Assembly: GCF_043876835.1 (NCBI RefSeq) | Contig: NZ_JBAWJZ010000011.1 | Location: forward strand, 42,570-106,569 | Length of the DNA stretch: 64,000 bases | Direction: 5' to 3' | Source of the DNA: Yeosuana sp043876835 | GTDB taxonomy: Bacteria; Bacteroidota; Bacteroidia; Flavobacteriales; Flavobacteriaceae | Shown: positions 26,076 to 34,828 of the stretch, in pieces | Numbering within the stretch: the stretch's first letter is position 1 | How the letters are laid out: the number at the start of each line of letters is the position of its first letter | The notes under the pieces: generated by a model | What the model saw: the letters and a program-made list of their open reading frames with translations, nothing else | What the model was told of the DNA's origin: nothing | Database searches by the model: none | Program-made: the position numbers and the translations under genes

Positions 26076-26915
26076 TTAGTTTGTACCTGTAGAAAGATTT
26101 TTCATTTCTTTCTCAACCATATCATAGAATTGGTCAATTTTAGGTAGAACTACTATACGAGTACGTCTGTTTTTTGCTCTATTTTCAGCAGTAGTGTTAT
26201 CTACTAAAGGCACATAATCTGCACGACCAGCAGCAATTAATTGAGCAGGATTTACACCAAGTGTTTGCAATACTCTAATAATAGAAGTAGAACGTTTTAC
26301 ACTTAAATCCCAGTTATCCAATAATACACCACTAGCATAAGGAACATTATCTGTATGGCCTTCAACCATACATTCAAAATCTGGTTTGCTATTTACAACT
26401 TTAGCAACTTTAGCAAGAACCTCTTTAGCTCTAGTTGTTACGTTATAACTGCCACTTTGAAATAATAATTTATCAGCAATTGATATAAAAACAACTCCTT
26501 TTTCTACATTGATTTCAATATCTGGATCATTAATACCTACTTCACGTTTTAAACTTGTTACTACAGCTAAAGTGATACTGTCTTTTTTAGTTAAAGCATC
26601 TTGAAGGCGTGTAATTTTCATTTCTTTTTCTTTGATGCTTTCAAGAGTTTTTTCAACGTTTGAAGCACCTTTTGCTGATAATACAGTTAAGTTATCATTG
26701 CTTTTACGTAAATCTGCTACTTGCTCTTCTAAAGCAATTGCTCTTGCTGATGCAGCTGCTTTATCAGATAAACAACTATTTAATTTTACAGTTGCGGTAT
26801 TTAATAAATCTTGTGTTTCTTTTTGTTTGGTTTCAAGGGCTGCATATTCTTTTTTTGAAACGCACGAACTTAGAAGCATTAAGGTTGAAAAGCTAAGGAT
26901 TAAAAGTTTTTTCAT
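26076..26915 (-). CDS. OmpA-family peptidoglycan-binding lipoprotein
   Basis: 279 residues. A lipoprotein signal ends in LLSSC with lipidated Cys18. A coiled-coil segment spans about residues 22-110 (KEYAALETKQKETQD). The C-terminal OmpA-like domain (about residues 135-255) has FQSGSYNVTTRAKEVL, VEGHTDNVPYASG and NRRTRIVV, which bind meso-DAP in peptidoglycan. The probable role is linking outer membrane to cell wall. A good -7 box lies 40 bases before the ATG. Confidence 0.92.
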   Translation of the reverse strand: MKKLLILSFSTLMLLSSCVSKKEYAALETKQKETQDLLNTATVKLNSCLSDKAAASARAIALEEQVADLRKSNDNLTVLSAKGASNVEKTLESIKEKEMKITRLQDALTKKDSITLAVVTSLKREVGINDPDIEINVEKGVVFISIADKLLFQSGSYNVTTRAKEVLAKVAKVVNSKPDFECMVEGHTDNVPYASGVLLDNWDLSVKRSTSIIRVLQTLGVNPAQLIAAGRADYVPLVDNTTAENRAKNRRTRIVVLPKIDQFYDMVEKEMKNLSTGTN

Positions 26916-26954
26916 GATTATTTAAGGATTAATTTTTTCTGTTATTTGACGTAG

Positions 26955-26962
26955 CAAAAGTA
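26955..26962 (-). promoter_or_regulatory. -7 box of the ompA-like lipoprotein promoter
   Basis: TACTTTTG followed by C on the minus strand, a full match to TAnnTTTG. No clear TTG at -33. Confidence 0.55.
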
Positions 26963-27011
26963 TATAAAAATAAGGTAGTTTTAACATTTTAACAAAACTT
27001 TTACTAACTAG

Positions 27012-28001
27012 TTATAAACTTTTGTAAAGTCTATTTTTATATACGTAATAATTTAAAACTATAGATGTTAGGTTGTAATATTTTTTTCTTTTTTCTAGTG
27101 ATTTTCTTTGCTTTAAAAGCACACTTAAATGTGAATAAAAACTATAATGAGCACGAATAATTGCCGTTATGTGTTTTAATTTAAATTCAAGTAGAAACTT
27201 CACGCCAGCGACACCATCCAGAATTAGCCTTGTTAAGATTAAAAGGAATAAATTGCCTTTGGCGTTTTTTGTTAAAGCGTATAAGCTATTTCTAAAATTA
27301 AGGTACGTTTTTTTAGGATTTGAATTGTTAAGCGTTGCTCCACCAACATGATAAACTTCAGATTCTCCAACATACATCACATTATATCCCAAGTTTTTGG
27401 CACGCCAACATAGATCTATTTCTTCCATATGCGCAAAGAAATTTTCATCGAAAGCATTGAGTTTTTTAAAAACGTGGTTCCTAATAAACAGACACGCACC
27501 AGATGCCCAAAAAATATCTTCAATATCATTGTATTGTCCTAAGTCCTTTTCAATAGTATTAAAAATTCGACCACGACAATATGGATACCCAAATTTGTCA
27601 ATAAAACCACCTCCAGCACCGGCATATTCAAAATAATCTTTTTGTTTATAGTCCAATATTTTTGGCTGAATAATGGCTGTATTAGGTTCTTTTTCAAAAG
27701 TGCCCAATATTGGTAAAAGCCAATCTTTAGTAACTTCAATATCATTATTAAGCAGACATAGTATTTCTTCATTTAAATCTTTCAATGCGTCGTTATATCC
27801 TTTTGCATAACCACCATTTTCCGTGTTTTTTATGATTTTAACCGATGGGAAATTCTCCAATACAAATTCTATAGAATCATCCGAAGATGCATTATCTGCA
27901 ACATAAATCGTTGCTTGCTCTGAATATTCAATAACTGATGGCAAAAACTGTTCTAAAAGTTTTTTTCCATTCCAATTTAAAATAACGATGGCTACTTTCA
28001 T
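27012..28001 (-). CDS. family 2 glycosyltransferase
   Basis: 329 residues. The GT-A fold start is clear: VAIVILNWNGKKLLEQFLP, nucleotide-sugar-binding VADNASSDDS, and NNDIEV in the place of the DxD metal motif. ENGGYAKGYND and FFAHMEEIDLCWRAK are typical of rhamnosyltransferase-like GT2 enzymes. The last 60 residues are basic and partly hydrophobic. Likely builds a surface glycan; donor and acceptor are unknown. It overlaps the HsdR_N-like gene by ATGA, so the pair is co-translated. Confidence 0.9.
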   Translation of the reverse strand: MKVAIVILNWNGKKLLEQFLPSVIEYSEQATIYVADNASSDDSIEFVLENFPSVKIIKNTENGGYAKGYNDALKDLNEEILCLLNNDIEVTKDWLLPILGTFEKEPNTAIIQPKILDYKQKDYFEYAGAGGGFIDKFGYPYCRGRIFNTIEKDLGQYNDIEDIFWASGACLFIRNHVFKKLNAFDENFFAHMEEIDLCWRAKNLGYNVMYVGESEVYHVGGATLNNSNPKKTYLNFRNSLYALTKNAKGNLFLLILTRLILDGVAGVKFLLEFKLKHITAIIRAHYSFYSHLSVLLKQRKSLEKRKKYYNLTSIVLNYYVYKNRLYKSL

Positions 28002-28447
28002 TTAATGTATTCTGGAATATCTTTTAAAAATTGATATTTTTCTTCTTTAAAATCCATCTGGCAATAATAATGATTTAATCCGTTAGTAATCATTAAATAC
28101 GATGCATTTAAACTTAAGTTATATTGAGCAATTTGGTCGAAAGTGCTTTGGTTTATAGTAATCTTTGGAGATTTACATTCAACAATTAAATAAATACTTC
28201 CATCTGAGTTAAAAACTACAATATCATAACGTTTACGCAACTTGTTTACGGTTAACTCTTTTTCAACATTAATTAAAGATTTGGGATAACCTTTGTTTTC
28301 AATTAGATAATGCACACAATGCTGTCTAACCCATTCTTCGGGTTGAAGAATTACAAATCTTTTGCGAATAACATCGAAAATAGAAATTTTATTTTCGCTA
28401 TTTTTGAATCGAAACGAAAACTTTGGAAAGTTTAGTTCTTGCAACAC
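27998..28447 (-). CDS. orphan HsdR N-terminal-like (PD-(D/E)xK) protein
   Basis: 149 residues matching the N-terminal nuclease-type domain of type I restriction R subunits. The core reads RYDIVVFNSDGSIYLIVECKSP, i.e. D-x(n)-E-x-K, preceded by the helix VRQHCVHYLIENKGYP. No helicase, HsdM or HsdS gene is near, so this is a stand-alone domain. The start is non-ATG (GTG at 28447, or TTG at 28444). It sits upstream of and overlaps the GT2 gene, an odd partner for a nuclease. DNA cleavage is not shown. Confidence 0.82.
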   Translation of the reverse strand: MLQELNFPKFSFRFKNSENKISIFDVIRKRFVILQPEEWVRQHCVHYLIENKGYPKSLINVEKELTVNKLRKRYDIVVFNSDGSIYLIVECKSPKITINQSTFDQIAQYNLSLNASYLMITNGLNHYYCQMDFKEEKYQFLKDIPEYIK

Positions 28448-28548
28448 ATTATATATTTTGATAATTCAAAGTTAAACCACAATATTCAAATACCAAATTA
28501 CTGTACATGTTTTTGGGATTTGATTTTTTTAATTTGAAATTTTACATT

Positions 28549-29553
28549 TTGGACGAAGTCACACAATTAGTTACAGATATTAAAAACGGACAAATCAAAC
28601 CTATTTATTTTTTAATGGGTGAAGAACCTTATTATATTGATAAGATTTCAGAATTTATTGAAAAAAATGTGCTTTCAGAAGAAGAAAAAGGATTCAATCA
28701 GGTGGTTCTATATGGAAGAGATGTTAGTATAGATGATATTGTTGAAAACGCCAAACGTTACCCTATGATGTCTGAAAAACAAGTTGTGATAGTTAAAGAA
28801 GCTCAAGATTTATCTAGAACTATTGATAAATTAGAAGCTTATGCAAGCAATCCTCAACCTTCAACAGTTTTAGTAGTTAATTACAAGTATAAAAAGCTAG
28901 ATAAACGAAAATCAATATATAAAGCCATTAATAAAGTAGGGATAGTTTTTGAAAGCAAAAAACTTTACGAAAATCAAGTTTCCGATTGGATTAGAAGAGT
29001 TTTAGCTTCAAAAAAATATACTATTTCTCCTAAAGCTGCTCAGATGCTGGTTGAATTTTTAGGAACTGATTTGAGTAAAATAAGCAATGAGCTTGAAAAA
29101 CTTCAAATCATTATTCCAAAGGAAACACAAATTACTCCAGAACTTATTGAAGAAAATATAGGAATTAGTAAGGACTTTAATAATTTCGAATTACGTAAAG
29201 CAATAGGAGAAAGAAATAATATTAAAGTTTATCAAATAATTAACTATTTTTCTGAGAACCCAAAAGATAACCCTATGGTTGTTACGGTGTCTTTATTGTT
29301 TAGTTTTTTTACACAATTACTTCAATTTCATGGACTGAATGATAAATCACCTCGAAATGTTGCTTCGGCTTTAGGCATTAATCCATATTTTGTTAATGAC
29401 TATGTGTTGGCAGCTCGTAATTTTCCTATGAAAAAAGTAAGTACAGTGATTTCAGCATTACGGGAATTTGACCTTAAGGGAAAAGGAGTCAATTCAAATT
29501 CGGTACCTCAAGGAGATTTACTAAAAGAATTAATGGTTAGAATTTTATCCTAA
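28549..29553 (+). CDS. holA: DNA polymerase III delta subunit
   Basis: Clamp-loader subunit that opens the beta clamp. Family homology starts at DEVTQLVTDIKNGQIKPIYFLMGEEPYYID, so I place the start at TTG 28549 (about 334 residues); an in-frame ATG at 28507 would add 14 hydrophobic residues of no evident use. The N-terminal AAA-like domain is followed by the middle helical and C-terminal collar domains (FLGTDLSKISNELEKL near residue 180). Divergent from the HsdR_N-like gene and overlapping the convergent transporter gene by four bases at the stops. Confidence 0.9.
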   Translation: MDEVTQLVTDIKNGQIKPIYFLMGEEPYYIDKISEFIEKNVLSEEEKGFNQVVLYGRDVSIDDIVENAKRYPMMSEKQVVIVKEAQDLSRTIDKLEAYASNPQPSTVLVVNYKYKKLDKRKSIYKAINKVGIVFESKKLYENQVSDWIRRVLASKKYTISPKAAQMLVEFLGTDLSKISNELEKLQIIIPKETQITPELIEENIGISKDFNNFELRKAIGERNNIKVYQIINYFSENPKDNPMVVTVSLLFSFFTQLLQFHGLNDKSPRNVASALGINPYFVNDYVLAARNFPMKKVSTVISALREFDLKGKGVNSNSVPQGDLLKELMVRILS

Positions 29554-31043
29554 AGATATACTGAGACTGTTAACGCTATCATTGTAAAAATTAATAAGAT
29601 AAAAACTAAAGGCATTACAAATTTCAACCATTTGTTATATCCAACTTTTACAATTGCTAAGGATGCTAAAATTAAACCTGTTGGATTTATAAAAGCAAAT
29701 AAACCCTGACCATACTGATAGGCATTTACAACGGCTTCTCTGCCAATTCCAACACCATCTGCTAAAGGTGACATAATGGGCATTGTAAGTACAGCCATTC
29801 CAGATGATGACGGAATAAAAAATGATAAGCCACCATATATATATAACATGGCATTTATAAACAAACCTTTGTTCATGCCATTTGTTATATTACTGGCATA
29901 ATAAAGCATTGTATCACTTATCAATCCATCATTCATAAGTACAGTAATTCCTCTGGCTATTCCAATTATAAGAGCAACACCTAATAAATCACTTGCTCCC
30001 TTAACAAAACTGTCTACAAATATAGATTCTTTAATTTTACCAATAAACCCAATCAGAATAGCACCAACTAAAAATACAGAAGACATTTCAATAAACCACC
30101 AACCTTGTGTTGATACACCAAAAACCATTACCACAAAAGACATTGAAAAAATGAAAATGATTAAACGTAAACGCAGTGTTAACTTAACCGTTGAATTTGT
30201 AGTATTACCAAAAAGATTTTCTATTTCTTCTTTTTGGCTATAAATAATTGATTTTGATGGGTCTTTTTTAACACGTTGTGCATAACGAATTATATATAGA
30301 ATGCAAATAAGTGTTCCCAAAGCAAATAATATAAATCTACCATTAATACCAGTTGTCCAATTAATTCCTGCAGCATCTGAAGCTATAATAACACTAAAAG
30401 GATTGATTGTTGAATACATGGTTCCAATAGAAGAACCAATATAAATAGAAGCTAATGCTACCATAGCATCATATTTTGCGGCCAAAAAAATAGGAATAAG
30501 AATAGGGTAAAAAGCAATAGTTTCTTCAGCCAAACCAAATGTAGTGCCACCTAATGAAATTAAAAATGTGACTAATATAATCAGGATGTATTCCCTTCCA
30601 TATAAAACTTTTGCCATCCAAGATATACCAGCATCAAAGGCACCTGTAAGATTCATGATTCCAATCAACCCACCAATGACCAAAACCAGAAAAATGATGT
30701 CGGCTCCTTCAATGATTCCTTTTATGGGAGATTTAATAAAATCTAAAACACCTTGAGGTTTAGCTTCTAACTTTTTATAGGTATTTGGGATATTGATAGG
30801 TTTCCAAATATCTCCACTTGTGAATTTTTCAAGGGGTATTTTTACTCCTAAATTGGTTAAGGTTTCCTGTGAAGCCTCTAATTGCTTTTGTTTTTCTAAA
30901 CTATTTACCGTAAAAGTTTTTTCAGAAGCATTATAAGATAAAGTATCATATTTTCCGGCAGGAATAAACCAAGTAAGTAAAGCAACTAGTGCGGCAATTA
31001 AAAGCAATATGGTTTGAGCGGTTGGAAATTGAAGTTTTTTCAA
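29550..31043 (-). CDS. YfcC family membrane transporter
   Basis: Integral membrane protein of 497 residues with about 12 helices, member of the YfcC group related to C4-dicarboxylate and basic amino acid carriers. The N-terminal FPTAQTILLLIAALVALLTWFIPAGKYD is typical. A periplasmic or cytoplasmic loop follows helix 1 to about residue 110; FGLAEETIAFYPILIP and FIPSSSGMAVLTMPIMSPLAD are conserved stretches. The start must be TTG at 31043 because a TAA lies two codons upstream and the next Met is far inside. Substrate cannot be read from sequence. Confidence 0.88.
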   Translation of the reverse strand: MKKLQFPTAQTILLLIAALVALLTWFIPAGKYDTLSYNASEKTFTVNSLEKQKQLEASQETLTNLGVKIPLEKFTSGDIWKPINIPNTYKKLEAKPQGVLDFIKSPIKGIIEGADIIFLVLVIGGLIGIMNLTGAFDAGISWMAKVLYGREYILIILVTFLISLGGTTFGLAEETIAFYPILIPIFLAAKYDAMVALASIYIGSSIGTMYSTINPFSVIIASDAAGINWTTGINGRFILFALGTLICILYIIRYAQRVKKDPSKSIIYSQKEEIENLFGNTTNSTVKLTLRLRLIIFIFSMSFVVMVFGVSTQGWWFIEMSSVFLVGAILIGFIGKIKESIFVDSFVKGASDLLGVALIIGIARGITVLMNDGLISDTMLYYASNITNGMNKGLFINAMLYIYGGLSFFIPSSSGMAVLTMPIMSPLADGVGIGREAVVNAYQYGQGLFAFINPTGLILASLAIVKVGYNKWLKFVMPLVFILLIFTMIALTVSVYL

Positions 31044-31103
31044 TGGTTAAAATTTTATAAGAATAAAGATAGTATTATTTTTAGAACAATTTTAAAGGTA
31101 AGT

Positions 31104-31769
31104 ATGAATGTAAATATACATGATAGTTGGAAATCTCATTTACAACCTGAATTTGAGAAATCATATTTTAAAGATTTAGTAAGTTTTGTTAAAGAAGAAT
31201 ATTCAAAATGTCAATGTTTTCCACCAGGAAATCAAATATTTAATGCTTTTGAACATTGCCATTTTAATGATGTTAAAGTGGTTATTATAGGGCAAGATCC
31301 ATATCATGATAATAGTCAGGCTCATGGATTATGCTTCTCGGTAAATGATGGAATAAAGCATCCGCCATCACTTATTAATATTTTTAAGGAAATTGAGAAA
31401 GATTTGGGAATTCCATATCCTAAAAGTGGTAATTTATTGCGTTGGGCAGACCAAGGAGTTTTATTATTAAATGCAACTTTAACAGTTAGAGCCCATGAAG
31501 CAGGAAGCCACCAAAATAAAGGTTGGGAGACATTTACAGATGCTGTTATAAAAATAATTAGTGAAGAAAAAAATAATGTTATCTTTTTACTTTGGGGAGG
31601 TTATGCAAAACAAAAAGCAAAATTAATAGATATAAAAAAACATAAAATTTTACAAAGCGGTCATCCTTCGCCATTAAGTGCAAACAGAGGACTGTGGTTT
31701 GGTAACAAACACTTTAGTAAAACTAACTTCCTGTTGGAGCAAGCTTTTCTGAAACCGGTAAGCTGGTAA
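31104..31769 (+). CDS. ung: uracil-DNA glycosylase
   Basis: Family 1 enzyme that removes uracil from DNA, 221 residues from the ATG at 31104. Motif GQDPYHDN holds the water-activating Asp, and HPSPLSANRG holds the catalytic His and the minor-groove loop. The in-frame extension back to 31014 overlaps the divergent transporter and has no homology, so I reject it. Divergent from the YfcC gene by 60 bases. Confidence 0.96.
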   Translation: MNVNIHDSWKSHLQPEFEKSYFKDLVSFVKEEYSKCQCFPPGNQIFNAFEHCHFNDVKVVIIGQDPYHDNSQAHGLCFSVNDGIKHPPSLINIFKEIEKDLGIPYPKSGNLLRWADQGVLLLNATLTVRAHEAGSHQNKGWETFTDAVIKIISEEKNNVIFLLWGGYAKQKAKLIDIKKHKILQSGHPSPLSANRGLWFGNKHFSKTNFLLEQAFLKPVSW

Positions 31770-32309
31770 CTTTTGTTGAAAGTATAATAGGTCTATTATT
31801 AGCTTTTGTTCTTTTATTAGTTTTATTACAGCTAAACCTTAACAATAAAAAATTTATAGCTATTAAAACTAATAAAGAAATAGTAATTGTATATATCATA
31901 GACTAGGGGTTTAGGCTTTGTAAATATAATTAATTTATCGATTAAATACTTTTTTATTCGTTAACAAAACATCATCTGTACGTAAAAATTTCATTATTAT
32001 AAATATTTCATCCGAAATTTCTAATATGTGTAAATATAAGTATTAAAAAATTCATAAAAAATACTCACTTATGCGTATTTTTATATGGATAATTCATTGA
32101 TTTTGTTGTTTTTGTGTTTATTTTATAAATTTTATTAGTAAAGATATGATTTGTATACAAAATCAACAAATAATTTGTAGGATATTTCTAAACTTTTTTG
32201 CTTTAAAAAATTTGACGGATATCAAATTAGAATCAATTAAAAATTAATTTTAAAAATTAAAAGACAAGTCTTATTAAAATAAAATATATTTTTGAATAAA
32301 ATATTAAAT
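31770..32309. other. long AT-rich intergenic region before menB
   Basis: A 540-base stretch without a convincing gene. A hydrophobic reading frame just after ung (about 31775-31907) lacks a usable start codon. A hairpin-like pair AAAAATAC/GTATTTTT lies at 32057-32082 and a perfect 12-base palindrome TTTGTATACAAA at 32150-32161. TATTTTTG at about 32286-32293 could be the menB -7 box. The length is unusual for this compact window. Confidence 0.6.
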
Positions 32310-33149
32310 ATGGAAGTAGTAAATTGGGTTACAGCCAAGGAATACGAAGATATTACGTATAAAAAATGTAATGGTGTAGCCCGAATAGCATTTAATAGAC
32401 CAAATGTAAGAAACGCATTTAGACCCAAAACAACAAGCGAATTATATGATGCATTTTATGATGCTAATGAAGACGTGAATACTGGAGTAGTTTTATTATC
32501 TGCAGAGGGACCTTCATCAAAAGATGGGGTTTATTCATTTTGTAGTGGTGGTGATCAAAAGGCAAGAGGCCATCAAGGTTATGTTGGAGAAGATGGCTAC
32601 CATCGATTAAATATTTTAGAAGTTCAGCGCATGATTAGGTTTATGCCTAAAGCTGTGATTGCTGTTGTTCCTGGTTGGGCTGTTGGAGGTGGACATAGTT
32701 TGCATGTTGTTTGCGATTTAACATTAGCTAGTAAAGAACACGCAATATTTAAACAAACCGATGCAGATGTTACTAGCTTCGATGGTGGTTATGGGTCTGC
32801 ATACTTAGCAAAAATGGTTGGTCAAAAAAGAGCGAGAGAAATCTTTTTTTTAGGAAGAAATTACACTGCTCAAGAGGCCTTTGAAATGGGAATGGTAAAT
32901 GCTGTAATTCCACATAACGAATTAGAATCTACTGCTTACCAATGGGCCCAGGAAATATTAGCTAAGTCTCCAACATCAATAAAAATGTTGAAATTCGCCA
33001 TGAATTTAACTGATGATGGAATGGTTGGACAACAAGTATTTGCTGGTGAAGCAACACGTTTAGCTTATATGACAGATGAAGCAAAAGAAGGCAGAAATGC
33101 TTTTTTAGAAAAGCGCAAACCTAATTTTGAAAAAAAATGGATCCCTTAG
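32310..33149 (+). CDS. menB: 1,4-dihydroxy-2-naphthoyl-CoA synthase
   Basis: Crotonase-fold enzyme that closes the naphthoquinone ring in menaquinone synthesis. From ATG 32310 it has 279 residues. Crotonase features: FNRPNVRNAFRP, the oxyanion-hole segment FCSGGDQKARG and VPGWAVGGGHSLH. The loop reads KQTDADVTSFDGGYGSAY, with Asp in the position of Asp185 of the Mycobacterium enzyme rather than the Gly of the E. coli enzyme; by that precedent it should not need bicarbonate. It starts the men block; menA follows one base after its stop. Confidence 0.95.
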   Translation: MEVVNWVTAKEYEDITYKKCNGVARIAFNRPNVRNAFRPKTTSELYDAFYDANEDVNTGVVLLSAEGPSSKDGVYSFCSGGDQKARGHQGYVGEDGYHRLNILEVQRMIRFMPKAVIAVVPGWAVGGGHSLHVVCDLTLASKEHAIFKQTDADVTSFDGGYGSAYLAKMVGQKRAREIFFLGRNYTAQEAFEMGMVNAVIPHNELESTAYQWAQEILAKSPTSIKMLKFAMNLTDDGMVGQQVFAGEATRLAYMTDEAKEGRNAFLEKRKPNFEKKWIP

Positions 33150-33150
33150 T

Positions 33151-34053
33151 ATGAAAAATTTCTCTCTTTGGATTTCTGCTATGCGATTAAGGACCTTACC
33201 TTTATCAGTTTCAGGAATTATTTTAGCTTCATGTTTTGCAGAGTATAATGGGTTTTTTAATTGGAAAATATTCACTCTTGCTATTCTTACAACTTTAAGT
33301 TTTCAAATTCTATCTAATTTAGCTAATGATTATGGAGACGGGGTAAAGGGAACCGATAATAATGATAGAATAGGTCCTGAAAGGATTATTCAGAGTGGTA
33401 AAATTTCACCTGAAAGCATGTTCAATGCTATTAAAATATGCATTTTAATAGCAATTATTTTAGCTACAATGCTAATTTTTATCTCATTTAGGGCTAAACA
33501 CTTTTTTTTAGCATTAACTTTTTTTATTTTAGGAACAGGTAGCATAATAGCAGCAATGAGGTATACTGTAGGTAATAATGCCTATGGATATAAGGGCTTA
33601 GGTGATATTTTTGTTTTTATATTTTTTGGTTTGGTAAGTGTTATTGGTTGTTACGTTTTATATGCAAAACAAATAGATCATGTCATATTTTTGCCAGCAA
33701 TAATTATTGGATTATTAAGTGTTGCTGTGCTTAATCTTAATAACATGCGTGATTTTGAATCTGATAAAAAATCTCAAAAAATCACTTTAGCAATTAAGCT
33801 TGGCCAAAAGAATATGAAGATTTATCATTACACTTTAATTTTATTGGCTATTGTTTTATCGACTTTATTTGGAATATTTTATTTTACATCACCAACTAAC
33901 TTCATTTTTGTCGTAATGTACATTCCTCTAGTTTTGCATTTGATTAGGGTTAAAAAAAATGTGGATTTAAAACTACTTGACCCAGAATTAAAAAAAGTTG
34001 CTATTACAACATTTCTTTTAGCAATCCTTATGGGAATTGGGCAATTGTTGTAG
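33151..34053 (+). CDS. menA: 1,4-dihydroxy-2-naphthoate polyprenyltransferase
   Basis: UbiA-superfamily membrane enzyme that adds the polyprenyl tail to DHNA and gives demethylmenaquinone. About 300 residues with eight or so helices. The first Asp-rich metal motif is NDYGDGVKGTD (about residues 66-76) and the second NNMRDFESDKKSQK (about 191-204). The start ATG 33151 is one base after the menB stop. Confidence 0.95.
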   Translation: MKNFSLWISAMRLRTLPLSVSGIILASCFAEYNGFFNWKIFTLAILTTLSFQILSNLANDYGDGVKGTDNNDRIGPERIIQSGKISPESMFNAIKICILIAIILATMLIFISFRAKHFFLALTFFILGTGSIIAAMRYTVGNNAYGYKGLGDIFVFIFFGLVSVIGCYVLYAKQIDHVIFLPAIIIGLLSVAVLNLNNMRDFESDKKSQKITLAIKLGQKNMKIYHYTLILLAIVLSTLFGIFYFTSPTNFIFVVMYIPLVLHLIRVKKNVDLKLLDPELKKVAITTFLLAILMGIGQLL

Positions 34054-34097
34054 ATTTTATGTATTTTACTTATTTAAAATTAATTAATTCTTTACAC

Positions 34098-34775
34098 ATG
34101 AAAATTACATTTTTTGGGCATGCTTCTTTAGGCATTCAAGTTGGAGATATTCATATTTTAGTTGACCCTTTTATTTCTGCCAACCCAAAAGCTTCAATGA
34201 TTAATATTGAAACATTAAAAGCAGATTATATTTTGTTAACACATGCGCACCAAGATCACATTTTAGATGTTGAAGCCATAGCCAAAAGAACGAATGCTGT
34301 TATAGTTTCAAATTTTGAAATTGTTTCATACTTTGAAAAATTAGGAATTGAAGGTCATCCTATGAACCTTGGTGGTCAATGGGATTTTGAATTTGGCAAC
34401 GTAAAATATGTCAATGCCATACACACATCATCTTTCCCTGATGGTAGTTATGGTGGCCAACCAGGAGGTTTTGTTATTGAAGGAGAACATAAAAATATTT
34501 ATATAGCTGGAGATACTGCGCTAACAATGGATATGCAGCTTATTCCTCTTTACATAAAATTAGATTTAGCGATTCTTCCTATAGGAGACAACTTTACAAT
34601 GGGTGTTGATGATGCTATTTTGGCAAGTAATTTTGTAAAATGCGACAAAGTTCTTGGATATCATTTTGATACTTTTGGTTACATTGAAATTAACCACGAA
34701 GATGCCAAACGCAAGTTTTTTGATAATGGAAAAGATTTAATGCTTCTAGAAATAGGTGAAAGTATTGAACTTTAA
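34098..34775 (+). CDS. UPF0173-type metal-dependent hydrolase (metallo-beta-lactamase fold)
   Basis: 226 residues from the ATG at 34098 (MKITFFGHASLGIQVGD is the usual family start; the ATG at 34059 only adds a poor leader). Metal site: THAHQDHILD (HxHxDH), then a His in AIHTSSFPDG, an Asp in AGDTALTMD, and a C-terminal His in LGYHFDTFGY. Function in the family is unassigned. Here it sits between menA and menC in the menaquinone operon, which suggests a hydrolytic step in that pathway or in its upkeep. Confidence 0.88.
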   Translation: MKITFFGHASLGIQVGDIHILVDPFISANPKASMINIETLKADYILLTHAHQDHILDVEAIAKRTNAVIVSNFEIVSYFEKLGIEGHPMNLGGQWDFEFGNVKYVNAIHTSSFPDGSYGGQPGGFVIEGEHKNIYIAGDTALTMDMQLIPLYIKLDLAILPIGDNFTMGVDDAILASNFVKCDKVLGYHFDTFGYIEINHEDAKRKFFDNGKDLMLLEIGESIEL

Positions 34776-34828
34776 TTTGATTTTATTTCTTCCTTATAAA
34801 ATGAAAATTATTTAAGTAATTTTGGCAA

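Noticed and set aside
27998..28447. Remnant of a type I restriction system
   Set aside because: The protein has clean ends, intact D-E-x-K residues and an overlapping neighbour; nothing around it resembles HsdM, HsdS or the rest of HsdR.
31775..31907. Hydrophobic reading frame after ung that could be a small membrane protein
   Set aside because: No ATG, GTG or TTG in a suitable place, and the frame begins inside ung. Treated as chance in AT-rich DNA.
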